A stretch of 64,000 nt of DNA from an uncultured Clostridia bacterium (GTDB lineage Bacteria > Cyanobacteriota > Vampirovibrionia > Gastranaerophilales > Gastranaerophilaceae). The notes under the pieces are model-generated. The model was not told the DNA's origin. It did not search any database and worked only from the letters and a program-made list of their open reading frames with translations. The translations under genes and the position numbers were made by a program. How positions within the stretch are numbered: the stretch's first letter is position 1; each line of letters opens with the position of its first letter. Shown here in pieces: positions 1-10,712 of this stretch. The stretch spans positions 58,480 to 122,479 of the forward strand of contig CAMEWS010000001.1 in NCBI GenBank assembly GCA_945946765.1, given 5' to 3'.

Positions 1-161
1 GCTACAACATTTGCAAGAACCTCACGTCCGTTTTTTACAATAGCACAGGCTGTTTCATCGCAACTTGATTCTAAAGCCATAATTATTATGTCATCTTTAG
101 AATCAGGGCCGATAAAAACACTCTCGCCTGATATCGGTTTTTTAAATTCTTTAATTAACAT
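1..161 (-). CDS. tsaD: tRNA N6-adenosine threonylcarbamoyltransferase TsaD, N-terminal fragment (runs off window)
   Basis: Reverse translation from ATG at 161 gives [54 protein letters not shown]; [13 protein letters not shown] is the TsaD/Gcp N-terminal signature. Confidence 0.85.
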   Translation of the reverse strand, partial: MLIKEFKKPISGESVFIGPDSKDDIIIMALESSCDETACAIVKNGREVLANVV

Positions 162-163
162 AA

Positions 164-2113
164 TTATGCTTTACTTCTGATTTCTTCAAGAAGTCCTGTT
201 ACAAATTCGTCTATTTTTAATGTGCCGATAGGACCTTTGCCTCTTTTTCTTATTGCAACAGAGCCTTCTTCTATTTCCTTGTCGCCAACTACAACCACGT
301 AAGGAATCTTTTTGTCTTGCAAAGATTCTCTTATTTTGTAGTTCATAGATTCTGAACGGTCATCAAGGCTTGCACGGATTCCGGCTTTTCTTAATGCTTT
401 ATATACTTTTTCTGCATAGTCAGTGTGTTTGTCGTTAGAAATCGGTACAACTGCAACTTGAGTAGGTGCTAACCATAGCGGGAACGCACCTGCATAGTGT
501 TCAACGAGTATGCCGTGGAATCTTTCCATTGAACCGAATATTACACGGTGAAGCATAACAGGAGTTTTTAATTGACCGTCTTTGTCCTGATATTTAATAT
601 CAAAACGTTCAGGCAGGTTAAAGTCTAATTGAATAGTAGCGCATTGCCAAGTTCTGCCAATGGCATCTTTAACTTTGAAATCAATTTTCGGACCGTAGAA
701 AGCTCCGTCACCTTCGTTGATTTCATATTTCATTCCTCGTCTGTCCATTGCTTCTTTTAAACCGGCTTCGGCTCTGTTCCAGTTTTCGATTTCACCTACA
801 TAGCTTTCAGGACGAGTTGAAAGTTCAACTTCAAAGTCCATTTTGAAAATAGCCATTGTATCGGCAACAAAATCAATAATTTCGTTGATTTCGTCAACAA
901 GCTGTTCCGGTGTACAGAAAACGTGGGCATCATCTTGTGTAAATCCTTGTACACGAGTTAAGCCGGCAAGTGCGCCTGAGTGTTCTTTTCTGTATACGGT
1001 GCCGAGTTCAGCCATTCTTAAGGGCAATGAACGATATGAATGTCTGTTTGCTTGATAAATCAATATATGGAACGGACAGTTCATCGGCTTAACAATAAAT
1101 TGGTCATCGTCTTCGTTTTCTTTTTGGATAAAGAACATATTTTCTTTGTAGTGGTCAATATGTCCTGAAAGCTCCCATAATTTTGACTTAGCAATTTGAG
1201 GAGTGTTTACAATTACATAACCTCTTTTTCTGTGCTCTGTTCTCCAATAATTTTCTATTTCTTCTCTTACCGTAGCAAGATTTGGGTGCCACAATACTAG
1301 CCCTGCACCGATTTCTTCTCTAACAGAGAATAAATCGAGTTTTGAACCCAGTTTTCTGTGGTCACGTTTTTCAGCTTCTTCAAGCATTGTTAAATATGCT
1401 TTTAAATCATCTTTGGTCCAAAATGCCGTTGCATAAATACGTTGAAGCATTTTGTTTTTTGCATTACCTCTCCAGTATGCACCTGCAACCTTCATAAGCT
1501 TAAAGGCTTTTATAAAAGATGTGTTTGGAAGGTGAGGACCTGCACAAAGGTCATTGAACAGAGTGTTTCCGTCTTTATCTTTTGTTAAATAAAGAGTAGG
1601 CTTGTGTTCTCTGTGTTCTTCAAGCAATTCTGCTTTGTAAATTTCGCCTTGTCCTTTAAAATCATTGATTTGAGCATCAACATCAGGCACTAAATATTTT
1701 TCAAATGTAAGATTTTCTTTTACGATTTCTTTCATTTTTTCTTCAATCTTAGAAAGGTCTTCTTCCGTAAACGAATGACCTTCTAAATCAAAATCGTAGT
1801 AAAAACCGTTTTCTATAGCAGGCCCGATAGCAAGTTTTGCTTGTGGGAACAGTGCAATAACTGCTTGTGCCATAACGTGTGATGTTGAGTGTCTTAATAT
1901 TGACAAAGTTTCGGCATCTTTTGATGTTAAAATTTTAACTTTGTCACCGTTAGAAAGAGGCGTTCGGATATCTTTTACATCTCCGTTGATTTCAAGAGCA
2001 ATTGCGTTTTTTGCAAGACCTTCACTTATATTTTTTGCCAAGTCAAAGCCGTTTGCTCCTTCGTTTAATAAAATTTTTGAATTGTCAGGTAATATTACCT
2101 CGATGTTAGACAT
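164..2113 (-). CDS. thrS: Threonyl-tRNA synthetase
   Basis: 649 aa, TGS domain start, [10 protein letters not shown] editing-domain motif, class II aaRS motifs. Confidence 0.97.
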   Translation of the reverse strand: MSNIEVILPDNSKILLNEGANGFDLAKNISEGLAKNAIALEINGDVKDIRTPLSNGDKVKILTSKDAETLSILRHSTSHVMAQAVIALFPQAKLAIGPAIENGFYYDFDLEGHSFTEEDLSKIEEKMKEIVKENLTFEKYLVPDVDAQINDFKGQGEIYKAELLEEHREHKPTLYLTKDKDGNTLFNDLCAGPHLPNTSFIKAFKLMKVAGAYWRGNAKNKMLQRIYATAFWTKDDLKAYLTMLEEAEKRDHRKLGSKLDLFSVREEIGAGLVLWHPNLATVREEIENYWRTEHRKRGYVIVNTPQIAKSKLWELSGHIDHYKENMFFIQKENEDDDQFIVKPMNCPFHILIYQANRHSYRSLPLRMAELGTVYRKEHSGALAGLTRVQGFTQDDAHVFCTPEQLVDEINEIIDFVADTMAIFKMDFEVELSTRPESYVGEIENWNRAEAGLKEAMDRRGMKYEINEGDGAFYGPKIDFKVKDAIGRTWQCATIQLDFNLPERFDIKYQDKDGQLKTPVMLHRVIFGSMERFHGILVEHYAGAFPLWLAPTQVAVVPISNDKHTDYAEKVYKALRKAGIRASLDDRSESMNYKIRESLQDKKIPYVVVVGDKEIEEGSVAIRKRGKGPIGTLKIDEFVTGLLEEIRSKA

Positions 2114-2327
2114 TATAATTTCCTCTCTCTTTAATCCCTAATATATTTATAGCACCAGCATAAATGTATTGCAATTTAAATAGCATGGTGTTGATATAAA
2201 GTTGACTATCTTAATGAGTTGTAATATAATTTAAAAAAAATCAATATATTGTAATATAAATTTATTTATTTAAATATATTGTTACAAAAAGGTTTATTAC
2301 ATAGGGAAAGAAAGATAGGGTTTAAAA

Positions 2328-3080
2328 ATGTGTCCAAATAGCGATGTTCCTAACGAGCAAGTTGAAGCTAAACAAAAGATACTTATTGCTGATGATGAAG
2401 CAAGTATCCGCAGAATTCTTGAAACAAGATTAAGTATGATTGGCTACGATATTGTTACCGCTGCTGACGGTGAAGAAGCCGTAGCTGTTTTTAATAAAGA
2501 AAATCCTGATTTGGTTGTACTCGATGTTATGATGCCAAAAATGGACGGTTATGGTGTTTGCAGAGAAATCAGAAGAACCTCAGACATTCCGATTATCATA
2601 TTGACAGCTTTGGGCGATGTTTCAGAAAGAATCACAGGTCTGGAACTCGGTGCTGATGATTATGTTGTTAAACCTTTCAGTCCAAAAGAACTTGAAGCTC
2701 GTGTTAAATCTGTTTTAAGACGTGCAACAAACAGAGAAATTGTACCTTCGACAGGTAAAGTTACAAAAAATGTAATTACTACAGGTAATATAAAAATTGA
2801 TACAGCAAGACGTCAAGTATTCAGAAAAAATGAACGTATAAGACTTACAGGTATGGAATTCAGCCTTCTTGAACTTCTTGTTAACAATTCCGGTCAAGCT
2901 TATTCAAGAAATGAAATTCTGCAATATGTTTGGGCTTATCCGCCGGATCACAGAATTGATACGAGAGTTGTTGACGTACATATTTCAAGGTTACGTTCAA
3001 AACTCGAAACCGATCCTGCAAACCCTGAATTGATTCTTACGGCTCGTGGTATCGGATATATGTTCCAAAGAATTAACTAG
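2328..3080 (+). CDS. rpaB: OmpR-family response regulator, RpaB/Ycf27-like
   Basis: ILIADDEASIRRILETRLSMIGYDIVTAADGEEA...VVLDVMMPKMDGYGVC...LGADDYVVKPFSPKELEARVKSVLRR plus winged-helix C-terminus; very close to the cyanobacterial RpaB consensus. Confidence 0.85.
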   Translation: MCPNSDVPNEQVEAKQKILIADDEASIRRILETRLSMIGYDIVTAADGEEAVAVFNKENPDLVVLDVMMPKMDGYGVCREIRRTSDIPIIILTALGDVSERITGLELGADDYVVKPFSPKELEARVKSVLRRATNREIVPSTGKVTKNVITTGNIKIDTARRQVFRKNERIRLTGMEFSLLELLVNNSGQAYSRNEILQYVWAYPPDHRIDTRVVDVHISRLRSKLETDPANPELILTARGIGYMFQRIN

Positions 3081-3082
3081 TA

Positions 3083-3116
3083 AAAAAGCCTTCCTCTTGG
3101 AAGGTTTTTTTATTAT
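3083..3116 (+). terminator. Rho-independent terminator after the response regulator
   Basis: CCTTCC-tctt-GGAAGG followed by T-run. Confidence 0.8.
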
Positions 3117-4474
3117 ATTTCAACCGTTACGGGTAGTCTTTTCACATACAATTTTCTGACAGCTTCTGTTCCCAGTTCCGGATATGCAATGATTTCTGAT
3201 TTTTGCACACATTTAGCAAGCAAACAAGCTATACCGCCTTGAGCTGTATAGTATCTTCCTTGATATTTTTTAATCGTTTTTTTTGCTTCTGCGCTTCTTT
3301 CTCCTTTACCGAGAGACGCGAGCATTCCGTTTTTATGGAAAATCTCTAAAAATTCATCCATTCTTGTTGAGGTGGTCGGTCCGATAGAGCCAATAACCTT
3401 GCCTTCTGGCGCAGGACATGGACCTGCATAAAATATGATTTTATCTTTTAAGTCAAAAGGCAGTTGTTCATTGTTTTGTATTGCTTGCACAATTTTTTTA
3501 TGAGCCGCATCTCTTGCTGTATAAATTTCTCCGGTTAGTAGTATTTTTTGACCGATTTTTAATTGTTTAATTTTCTCAACCTCAAAGGTGTAAACTTCTT
3601 GCGCTGTTTCATCGCATTTAATATCTATAAAATTTGGGACGTTGTTCTGATATAAAATTTCTTTGTCAGTTATACAACATTGTGAATGTCTTACGCTGTG
3701 ACAATTTATAGTTATCGCAATCGGACAACATGCAATATGGGTTGCCGAAGAAATCAGTTTTATGTCAAGAATCACTGTGTTTACGTTATTAATGTGTTTT
3801 TTAAGTCTGTCAATAAATGCTTGCTCATCAGGTGTATGTTCCTGTTTAAAGAATGATTTTTTAGACAGCATTGCCGCTGTTTCCATCGTGCCGCCGGCAC
3901 CAATACCGATAGTTAATGGCGGACAGCTTTTTTCACCAGCATTTATTATTGTTTCTTTTATAAAATTAAAAATTTCTTCCTCTCTAACAGAAGGAGAAAA
4001 CATTTTAACCTGTCCGTAATTTTCAGACCCTGCGCCTTTGATAAGTAATTTTATGTTTATAAAATCAGTATCCGTCATGTCTGTATAAACAATTGCAGGA
4101 GTATTTGTTTTTGTGTTGCATCTATTAAAAAGTGTATTTTGTACAACTGATTTTCTAAAATAATTTTCGTTATAAGCTTTTTCAATACCTTTGTTAATTG
4201 CATCCGTTAGCAAAGCTCCTGTTAATTGTACTTTTTGTCCTAATTCAACAAATACAATAACTTGCCCAGTATCTTGGCATAATGGCATTTTGGTTTTGTA
4301 TGCCAGTTGGGCGTTACTTAATATATTGGCATATTTAGTCTTTTTGATATCGTCAACTTCTTTAGAATATTTATTCAATATTGAGTTGTATACATCAGTA
4401 TCAAGGGTGGTATTCGCCTGTATACATAGATTATAAACAGCTTCTGTAATTTTATTTGTATTTATTTCAGTCAT
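3113..4474 (-). CDS. Class I (Fe-S) fumarate hydratase, fused alpha and beta domains
   Basis: MPLCQDTGQVIVFVELG, GAGSENYGQVKM, IGIGAGGTMETAAMLSKKS and beta-domain YAGPCPAPEGKVIGSIGPTTSTRMD. Confidence 0.9.
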   Translation of the reverse strand: MTEINTNKITEAVYNLCIQANTTLDTDVYNSILNKYSKEVDDIKKTKYANILSNAQLAYKTKMPLCQDTGQVIVFVELGQKVQLTGALLTDAINKGIEKAYNENYFRKSVVQNTLFNRCNTKTNTPAIVYTDMTDTDFINIKLLIKGAGSENYGQVKMFSPSVREEEIFNFIKETIINAGEKSCPPLTIGIGAGGTMETAAMLSKKSFFKQEHTPDEQAFIDRLKKHINNVNTVILDIKLISSATHIACCPIAITINCHSVRHSQCCITDKEILYQNNVPNFIDIKCDETAQEVYTFEVEKIKQLKIGQKILLTGEIYTARDAAHKKIVQAIQNNEQLPFDLKDKIIFYAGPCPAPEGKVIGSIGPTTSTRMDEFLEIFHKNGMLASLGKGERSAEAKKTIKKYQGRYYTAQGGIACLLAKCVQKSEIIAYPELGTEAVRKLYVKRLPVTVEI

Positions 4475-4593
4475 AATTTTATAATAGAGATAATTTTTTT
4501 AAATGGCAAAAATGTTAATAGTTGTTTTATTTACACTTAATAGTTTCATTTTGTATATCAAATGATGTCCTTTGTATAAGTGTTTAATGGAAA

Positions 4594-4782
4594 TAAAAAA
4601 AAGCCACTCAGATTATTAATGTCCGGGTGGTTTGTTTTCTGCATCCTAATGGTCTCTTTTGTGTTTATTATTTAGGAGTTTATATGTGTTCGGGGTTATT
4701 AATGTTATTAAAATGTTATTTAGTGTTTCGACTACACTTAAACCTTACATATTTATTATGACATCAGAAAATTTAATGTCAA
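4594..4782 (-). ncRNA. Candidate small RNA transcription unit (promoter, hairpin, ACUCCU, terminator)
   Basis: Minus-strand TTGACA (4777-4782), 16-17 nt, CATAAT/ATAATA (4754-4760); hairpin AGTGT/ACACT (4722-4738); ACTCCT (4674-4679); GC-rich hairpin (4604-4630) plus U-run (4594-4602). Confidence 0.45.
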
Positions 4783-4827
4783 CCTTTTTATTTTAAAATA
4801 TTTTTATTATTTTAACAAAAATTAATA

Positions 4828-6411
4828 TTATCCCAAAAGTCTTTTGTATTCTTTTTTCAAGGCATCATTAGACGGTGTTATATCAATAAAATCCCAAGGT
4901 AAAATTTCAGACAATTCTCTTTTTCTTAATACAATTTCGTCGGAATCGGGAAGCAAGCCTTTTTCTTGCATGCGTTTGTAAGATTGTTTAAATGCGCCTA
5001 AATTGCCGCCATTTTGGTAAACATCAATGAGTAAATCGCAGATTCTTCTGTCGCCCCGAGATAACAGAGCCTGCCAGTAATCCCATTTTACGCTTGAGGT
5101 TCTTATTTTTACACCTATTTTATGAAACTCTTTTTTTAAGTATTCATATTTTTTTTCTAAAGATTTTGTATTTTCCCGTTCACAATATTGAAAAGGGGTA
5201 TGAGCCTTAGGCACAAAAGTTGCAAATGAAAAGGTGAATTCAAAAGTTTTAAACTGCAATTTTAATTTTTTTGCAAGATTTACCATTTCTTTTATGTCAT
5301 CATCGGTTTCAGTCGGGTGTCCTATCATTGCATAGATTTTCAGACCTTTTAGCCCGTTTTCTTGTGCAGTTTTTACTGTTTCAAAAATTTGTTCTTCATT
5401 CAAATTTTTATTGATTAATTTTCGTAATCGGTCCGAGCCGGCTTCTATAGCTATAGTTGAGTGTTTTTGTCCACATTCTGTAAGAGTTTGAATTATTATT
5501 GGAGAAATCGAATCTGCTCTGAGTGATGATACTGACAACTCAAGCTCGGGATATTCTTGTTTCTTTTTAAGAATGTGCTCGCAAATTTCGTCAAAATCAG
5601 GGTGTGCCGTAATTAATGCACCCAAAAGAGCGATTTTATCGGTATATTTTAGCCCTGTATCTATGCTTTGTTTGATTTCTTCCAATGCGCAAAAACGTGA
5701 CGGCAAATTTAAGTATGATGCCAGACAAAAACCGCAGCGTTGCGGACATCCTCTAACCATCTCTATTACATACGTGTTAGAGAAGAAACTTTTTTCGCTC
5801 AAGACAGGTGTTGTGATACATTTTGAAAGTTCTGACGTCAATTTTTTTACAGCTAATTTGCTTCCGTCAATGTTTGTGACTCCCGTATTTTTATCAAAAG
5901 TCGTTAATGAGGGTACATATATGCCTTCGACCTTTGAGAGAATTTTTAAGATTTCCGCTTTTGATTTATTTTTATTGTTTTTAATTACATCTATAATATG
6001 TGTATCAATATTTTCGGCATCGCCGATAATAATAAAATCAAAAAATTCGCTGTAAGGCTCAGGGTTTGCAGTAAGCACCGGGCCTCCGCCAAAAATTATC
6101 GGTGTATCTTCACTTCTGTCTTTAGATTTAAATGGTATTTTGTAGTTTTCAAATATTTTGAAAAATCCTAAAAAGTCAATTTCAAAAGAAACTGAAATTC
6201 CTAATACATCAACGTCAGAAGGTTTTAGTTGAGTATTTGTTGTATCGGTAAAAATTTTTTCTACAAAGTAATCTTTTCTTAAGTCCAAAGTTTTTACTAT
6301 GGACATATATCCCAGTGCAGACATACCAAAGGTTTGCATGGCTGGGAATGCCAGCCAAATATTGACTTCAGAATATTTCGGCGGTGATTTGTAAAGCTTT
6401 ACTTCGTTCAT
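4828..6411 (-). CDS. B12-binding-domain radical SAM protein
   Basis: MVRGCPQRCGFCLAS cluster motif; N-terminal VDVLGISVSFEIDFLGFF and FGGGPVLTANPEPYSEFFDFIIIGDAE typical of B12-binding rSAM. Confidence 0.85.
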   Translation of the reverse strand: MNEVKLYKSPPKYSEVNIWLAFPAMQTFGMSALGYMSIVKTLDLRKDYFVEKIFTDTTNTQLKPSDVDVLGISVSFEIDFLGFFKIFENYKIPFKSKDRSEDTPIIFGGGPVLTANPEPYSEFFDFIIIGDAENIDTHIIDVIKNNKNKSKAEILKILSKVEGIYVPSLTTFDKNTGVTNIDGSKLAVKKLTSELSKCITTPVLSEKSFFSNTYVIEMVRGCPQRCGFCLASYLNLPSRFCALEEIKQSIDTGLKYTDKIALLGALITAHPDFDEICEHILKKKQEYPELELSVSSLRADSISPIIIQTLTECGQKHSTIAIEAGSDRLRKLINKNLNEEQIFETVKTAQENGLKGLKIYAMIGHPTETDDDIKEMVNLAKKLKLQFKTFEFTFSFATFVPKAHTPFQYCERENTKSLEKKYEYLKKEFHKIGVKIRTSSVKWDYWQALLSRGDRRICDLLIDVYQNGGNLGAFKQSYKRMQEKGLLPDSDEIVLRKRELSEILPWDFIDITPSNDALKKEYKRLLG

Positions 6412-7466
6412 TAATTATGACTTTCTTCTTCGTTCATTATTTTAATATAAATTTCGTTAAAAAGCGTTACTATTACTGCTGCAATTGCAGGAGCTATTAC
6501 GACACCAATTACTCCAAGAAATTTTGCCGCAATGATAAATGAAAATATTACGATTAGCGGATGTAAATCCATGTATTTCGAAAAGAAATACGGTCTTGCC
6601 CAGTTGTTTTCAACAAATTGTGCCAAAAGCAACGAACCAATTGCAAGTGAGCATATAATCCAACCTTTAGGGAATGCAACCAGCAGAATTATTATTCCTG
6701 TTATGACAGGTCCGATTATAGGGACTAAGTCCAATACTGCAGATATAAATCCTAAAAATACTGAATATTCAACTCTTAAAATCGAAAGACAGATTGCTAT
6801 AATTATCCCGACCATTGTTACGCATAATATTTGAGCGGTAACGTATCCACCAACTTTTTGTTCAAGGTCATCTATTACTGATGATGCTTTTTCTCTGATT
6901 TGTACAGGGAACATTTTTAATACATAATTTTTAATTTTGTCTTTGTCATTTGATAAAAAGAAAACAATAATACCAATTGTGACCAGTATTGTCACTACTC
7001 CGACTATTCCTACTGTAAAGTTTATGGATTTATCAATAACGTCTTTTGCAATGTTAGAGGAGTTATTTAAAATTGTTTCCAAGTTCAAATGTTGAGCGAC
7101 ATTTTGTCCTGCTATTTTAAAAGTTGAAAGAAATTGTTGAATATTATCAATTTGTTGTGGCAATTGATTTAAAAATTCTTTTATTTCTTTTATAGACAAA
7201 CTTATAATAGGTATAAATAAACCGAGTATAACTATTGTTATAAGTGTAATCATTGTTATAACCGCAGTTGTTCTTGGCATTTTTGTTGATAATTTATCAA
7301 CAAAAGGATTAATTGCGCTTGAAATTACATAACTGCAAAAAAGCAAAAGTGCAATGTCAGTCATTTTTACAAGTAAAAATATTACAAACAGCACTAATAA
7401 ACCAAAGCTTATATTTTTTGCGGTAAATATATTTTGTATGTTCATTTTCTCTCCGATATTAAACAA
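6411..7466 (-). CDS. AI-2E family (PerM/YdiK-like) transporter
   Basis: Polytopic membrane protein with FLGFISAVLDLVPIIGPVITGI and C-terminal GVIGVVIAPAIAAVI motifs. Confidence 0.85.
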   Translation of the reverse strand: MFNIGEKMNIQNIFTAKNISFGLLVLFVIFLLVKMTDIALLLFCSYVISSAINPFVDKLSTKMPRTTAVITMITLITIVILGLFIPIISLSIKEIKEFLNQLPQQIDNIQQFLSTFKIAGQNVAQHLNLETILNNSSNIAKDVIDKSINFTVGIVGVVTILVTIGIIVFFLSNDKDKIKNYVLKMFPVQIREKASSVIDDLEQKVGGYVTAQILCVTMVGIIIAICLSILRVEYSVFLGFISAVLDLVPIIGPVITGIIILLVAFPKGWIICSLAIGSLLLAQFVENNWARPYFFSKYMDLHPLIVIFSFIIAAKFLGVIGVVIAPAIAAVIVTLFNEIYIKIMNEEESHN

Positions 7467-7551
7467 TCTCTTTGTTGATTTTACTATAAATCATGACATA
7501 TTAAAATAGCCGTTTTTGATATATAATTGTACAGAGAATGTGAGGTAAAAA

Positions 7552-8784
7552 TTGATTCAAGCACAAAAGGGTACAAAAGATATATTGCCGGAGGAGATTC
7601 AAGACTGGCAAAAAATGGAACAGATTGCAAAAGAAGTTTTTTCAAAAGCTGCTTTTAAAGAAATTAGAACTCCTGTATTTGAGGCTACTGAGTTGTTTGC
7701 CAGAGGTGTCGGGGATTCTACTGATATTGTCAATAAAGAAATGTACACTTTTGAGAAAAGCGAACGTTCCTTAACGCTTCGTCCTGAAAATACGGCAGGA
7801 GTTGTTCGTGCTTATATTGAGCATGGCTTTTCACGTCAGCCTCAACCCGTTAAATTGTGGTACAAAGGTCCAATGTTTAGGTATGAGCGCCCTCAAGCAG
7901 GAAGACAACGACAATTCCATCAGGTGGGTGTAGAAATGTTTGGTACAGCTGATGCGTCTGCCGATGCAGAAGTTATAAATCTTGCTGTAAAATATCTTAA
8001 CGCTTTAGGACTAAACAATCTTGATATAGAAATTAACTCATTGGGTTGCCCTGAGTGTCGTAAAAACTACCGTAATGCAATTAAAGAGGTACTAAAACCT
8101 TATTTGTCAGAGTTGTGTGAGGATTGTAATTTTAGATATGAAAAAAATCCTTTAAGAATACTGGATTGCAAAGTTGATTCTTGTAAAAAGATTTTTGAAA
8201 AAGATGAAGTTCAAAAAGTAATATTGGGTGATTTTATTTGCCCTGATTGTAAAGAACATTTTGAACAGGTCAAAGAATATTTGACGGCATTAAATATACC
8301 TTTTAATGTAAACAAACTACTGGTTAGAGGTTTAGATTATTATAACAGAACTGTTTTTGAAATTAAATCTAATAATCTTGGCTCTCAAAATGCAGTTTGT
8401 GGCGGTGGCAGATATGATTCTCTTGTTGAGACTTTAGGTGGTGCACCTACTCCGGCAGTTGGCTGGGCAATGGGTATGGAAAGGTTAAACTCATTAACAC
8501 AAAAAAACGAACCTGTTAAAACCGATGTTTTTGTTATTTCTGAAAACAAAGCGGAAACTTTTAAAATAGTTGATGAAATCAGAAGTGCAGGTTTTAGTGC
8601 AGAATTTGATTATTCGTTTAGAAAATTTAAAAAACAAATTGACAAGGCTTCAAAATCCGCAAAATATGCGATTATTCTTATGGAAGACGAAATTAAATCC
8701 AATACAGTTACTGTTAAAAATCTAGATACATCAGAGCAGGTTAATGTTTCAAGACAAGAATATTTAAAAAGCATTAAAATTTAA
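7552..8784 (+). CDS. hisS: Histidyl-tRNA synthetase (TTG start)
   Basis: AQKGTKDILPEE, LRPENTAGVVRAYIE, YKGPMFRYERPQAGRQRQFHQVGVE, VRGLDYYNRTVFE. Confidence 0.97.
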   Translation: MIQAQKGTKDILPEEIQDWQKMEQIAKEVFSKAAFKEIRTPVFEATELFARGVGDSTDIVNKEMYTFEKSERSLTLRPENTAGVVRAYIEHGFSRQPQPVKLWYKGPMFRYERPQAGRQRQFHQVGVEMFGTADASADAEVINLAVKYLNALGLNNLDIEINSLGCPECRKNYRNAIKEVLKPYLSELCEDCNFRYEKNPLRILDCKVDSCKKIFEKDEVQKVILGDFICPDCKEHFEQVKEYLTALNIPFNVNKLLVRGLDYYNRTVFEIKSNNLGSQNAVCGGGRYDSLVETLGGAPTPAVGWAMGMERLNSLTQKNEPVKTDVFVISENKAETFKIVDEIRSAGFSAEFDYSFRKFKKQIDKASKSAKYAIILMEDEIKSNTVTVKNLDTSEQVNVSRQEYLKSIKI

Positions 8785-9706
8785 ACGATGTTGTGAATTT
8801 TAGGCGTTGTCTTGTAACTACATTTTGAGATTGATAATTAGCAGCGGCTACTTCAAATTCAAGTCGGTCTGTGTCTTTTAGCGGATTAAGTACGATACCC
8901 AGTTCACCTTGTACTTCATCTGTCGCAAGATTGTTAACTATTCTGTTTTTAAAAGTCCAATGCTCGTTAAGTTTGTATTTTGTAATAAGGTGAGCTTTGT
9001 TGTAATCCCCCTGACCGCTTTTGGAATATGAAGAATTTGATAACTGTGCGCCAACGGACAATTTGTCCCTGTTGTATTGAACAAAAGCACCTGTTGTTGT
9101 AAATTCCATATCACTCATAAAGGTTGTAAACACACCAGTACCTGCATAAAATTTACCTTTAGAGTTTAAAATACTTCTAGGTTTAGTTGTTATTACCGCA
9201 TTTATTTGTTGGTTTAAGGTATCTGTTTCACCGTAAGACGCAACGGCATAATTGACCTTTTCGCCTTTATGCTCAAGTTTTGCACCAACAGCGTAGTAAG
9301 AATAGTTGTCGTAAGCAAAATTTATTTTATCTCCATTTATTGAATCAAGAGCATCTTGTCCAATTGAAATTTTTGTATTTTCATCCAAATCTTTAGTTAC
9401 ATATGAGCCTAATGAACCATAGCTGGGTAATACTCTTAAATTTGTGTCATCCGAATAATAATTGTAGCGAAAAAGCATGTTTTCATCCCAAATTTGACCT
9501 TCTGATTTTGTATAAGATGGCTTACCTTCTTTTTCTGCAGATAATTTGAATTTTTTGTTATTTTTGTTTAAATGTGTATAGTCTGTTAAATCTAATTCAA
9601 TTGGCGCAAACATATCATCTTCGGTAGGCTGTGCATCTTCACAAAAAGCAGGTAGCGTAAGCCCAAGTGTTATTAATATTGCGATTAGAATTTGTCCTTT
9701 TTTCAT
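8774..9706 (-). CDS. Secreted/outer-membrane beta-barrel-like hypothetical protein
   Basis: Start trimmed to ATG at 9706 giving signal peptide MKKGQILIAILITLGLTLPAFC; alternating beta-strand-like repeats; upstream extension overlaps the divergent gene. Confidence 0.6.
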   Translation of the reverse strand: MKKGQILIAILITLGLTLPAFCEDAQPTEDDMFAPIELDLTDYTHLNKNNKKFKLSAEKEGKPSYTKSEGQIWDENMLFRYNYYSDDTNLRVLPSYGSLGSYVTKDLDENTKISIGQDALDSINGDKINFAYDNYSYYAVGAKLEHKGEKVNYAVASYGETDTLNQQINAVITTKPRSILNSKGKFYAGTGVFTTFMSDMEFTTTGAFVQYNRDKLSVGAQLSNSSYSKSGQGDYNKAHLITKYKLNEHWTFKNRIVNNLATDEVQGELGIVLNPLKDTDRLEFEVAAANYQSQNVVTRQRLKFTTSFKF

Positions 9707-9852
9707 AATTTTTATAAGGGGATATATTATCTTAACATTTATTAATATTATACCATTTTTGTCAATTTTTTTCACTAATTTTACTTTATAAATATAAGGG
9801 AATTTCTGAGGATTATAGTGACTTTGATTAAAAGTCGAATTAGGAGAACATT

Positions 9853-10650
9853 TTGGGAATAGATAATTCATATTTGATGAAATATTCTTTTCAACAACCA
9901 CTCGATACAGGTTCAACTTCGAGTGGTACTGTTGCGTCTTCTAATCTTTATGGTATTGATTTAAATGTTGACTTAACTACGTCTTCTTTTAATAATCCTT
10001 ATAACAATTTTCCTTCAATGGGGTGTATGGATACATTTAATTTCACCCCTTGTATTGGTGCTGAATCGGATATAAATTTTTTCAATGGTGTTTCTTCTTT
10101 TGGAAATAATCTTGAATTAAACGCATTAAATTCTGCGTTTGCTCCATCAAGTTTTAATTTTGACTTTGGAAATATTATAAATATGTACAATTCCTATATG
10201 CAAAACATTCAAAGTTTGTATAAACAAAGAATGTTATCTTTAAGTAATGATTATGGGTTGCAAGCTGGTGCATATACGCCTGCTCAAAGAGTAGAAAGCA
10301 AAAATAACAACAATGATTATATAAAAGAATTACAACCGGTAATGCAAGAAAAGGTAAGAATGTTGGAAGCATATGCCAAAAGTAAAGGCTATACTTTTAA
10401 AATATGTAGCGGATATCGTACAAGAGATGAACAAGTTGAATTGCAGAAAAAGTATGCAAATCAACCTGGACGTGTTGCCGGTGCTGATTCATCTCTGCAT
10501 AGGCGTGGACGTGCTATTGATATTACAACCAAAGGTGTTCTGACAGACGAACAATGTGCTGATTTGGGGCGTTATGCAAAATCAATAGGTTTGCGTTGGG
10601 GCGGTGATTTTACTTCTTACCGAGAAAATTGGCATTTTGATTTGGCTTAA
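9853..10650 (+). CDS. M15-family (VanY/endolysin-like) D-Ala-D-Ala or L-Ala-D-Glu peptidase
   Basis: SGYRTRDEQ, SSLHRRGRAIDI (SxHxxGxAxD) and ENWHFDLA metallopeptidase motifs; Ser/Asn-rich N-terminus. Confidence 0.8.
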   Translation: MGIDNSYLMKYSFQQPLDTGSTSSGTVASSNLYGIDLNVDLTTSSFNNPYNNFPSMGCMDTFNFTPCIGAESDINFFNGVSSFGNNLELNALNSAFAPSSFNFDFGNIINMYNSYMQNIQSLYKQRMLSLSNDYGLQAGAYTPAQRVESKNNNNDYIKELQPVMQEKVRMLEAYAKSKGYTFKICSGYRTRDEQVELQKKYANQPGRVAGADSSLHRRGRAIDITTKGVLTDEQCADLGRYAKSIGLRWGGDFTSYRENWHFDLA

Positions 10651-10684
10651 AGAACAACTTATTTGATTTTCTAAAATTTGACAA

Positions 10685-10712
10685 TAAAAAAGGGCTTGTT
10701 TAAGCCCTGTGT
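10685..10712. terminator. Bidirectional terminator-like hairpin
   Basis: AAAAAAGGGCTTgtttAAGCCCT; U-run on the minus strand, so it can end the 11-14 kb minus operon. Confidence 0.7.

Noticed and set aside
4686-4763. 25-codon + strand ORF MCSGLLMLLKCYLVFRLHLNLTYLL with AGGAG upstream
   Set aside because: Could be real, but it lies opposite a stronger promoter/hairpin/terminator arrangement on the minus strand; kept only as the alternative to the sRNA call
5573-6055. 160-aa + strand ORF antisense to the B12-rSAM gene
   Set aside because: Opposite a conserved radical SAM coding sequence, no recognisable domain
9707-9916. N-terminal extension of the 8774-9916 minus ORF
   Set aside because: Overlaps the divergent peptidase gene and precedes a clean signal peptide start at 9706
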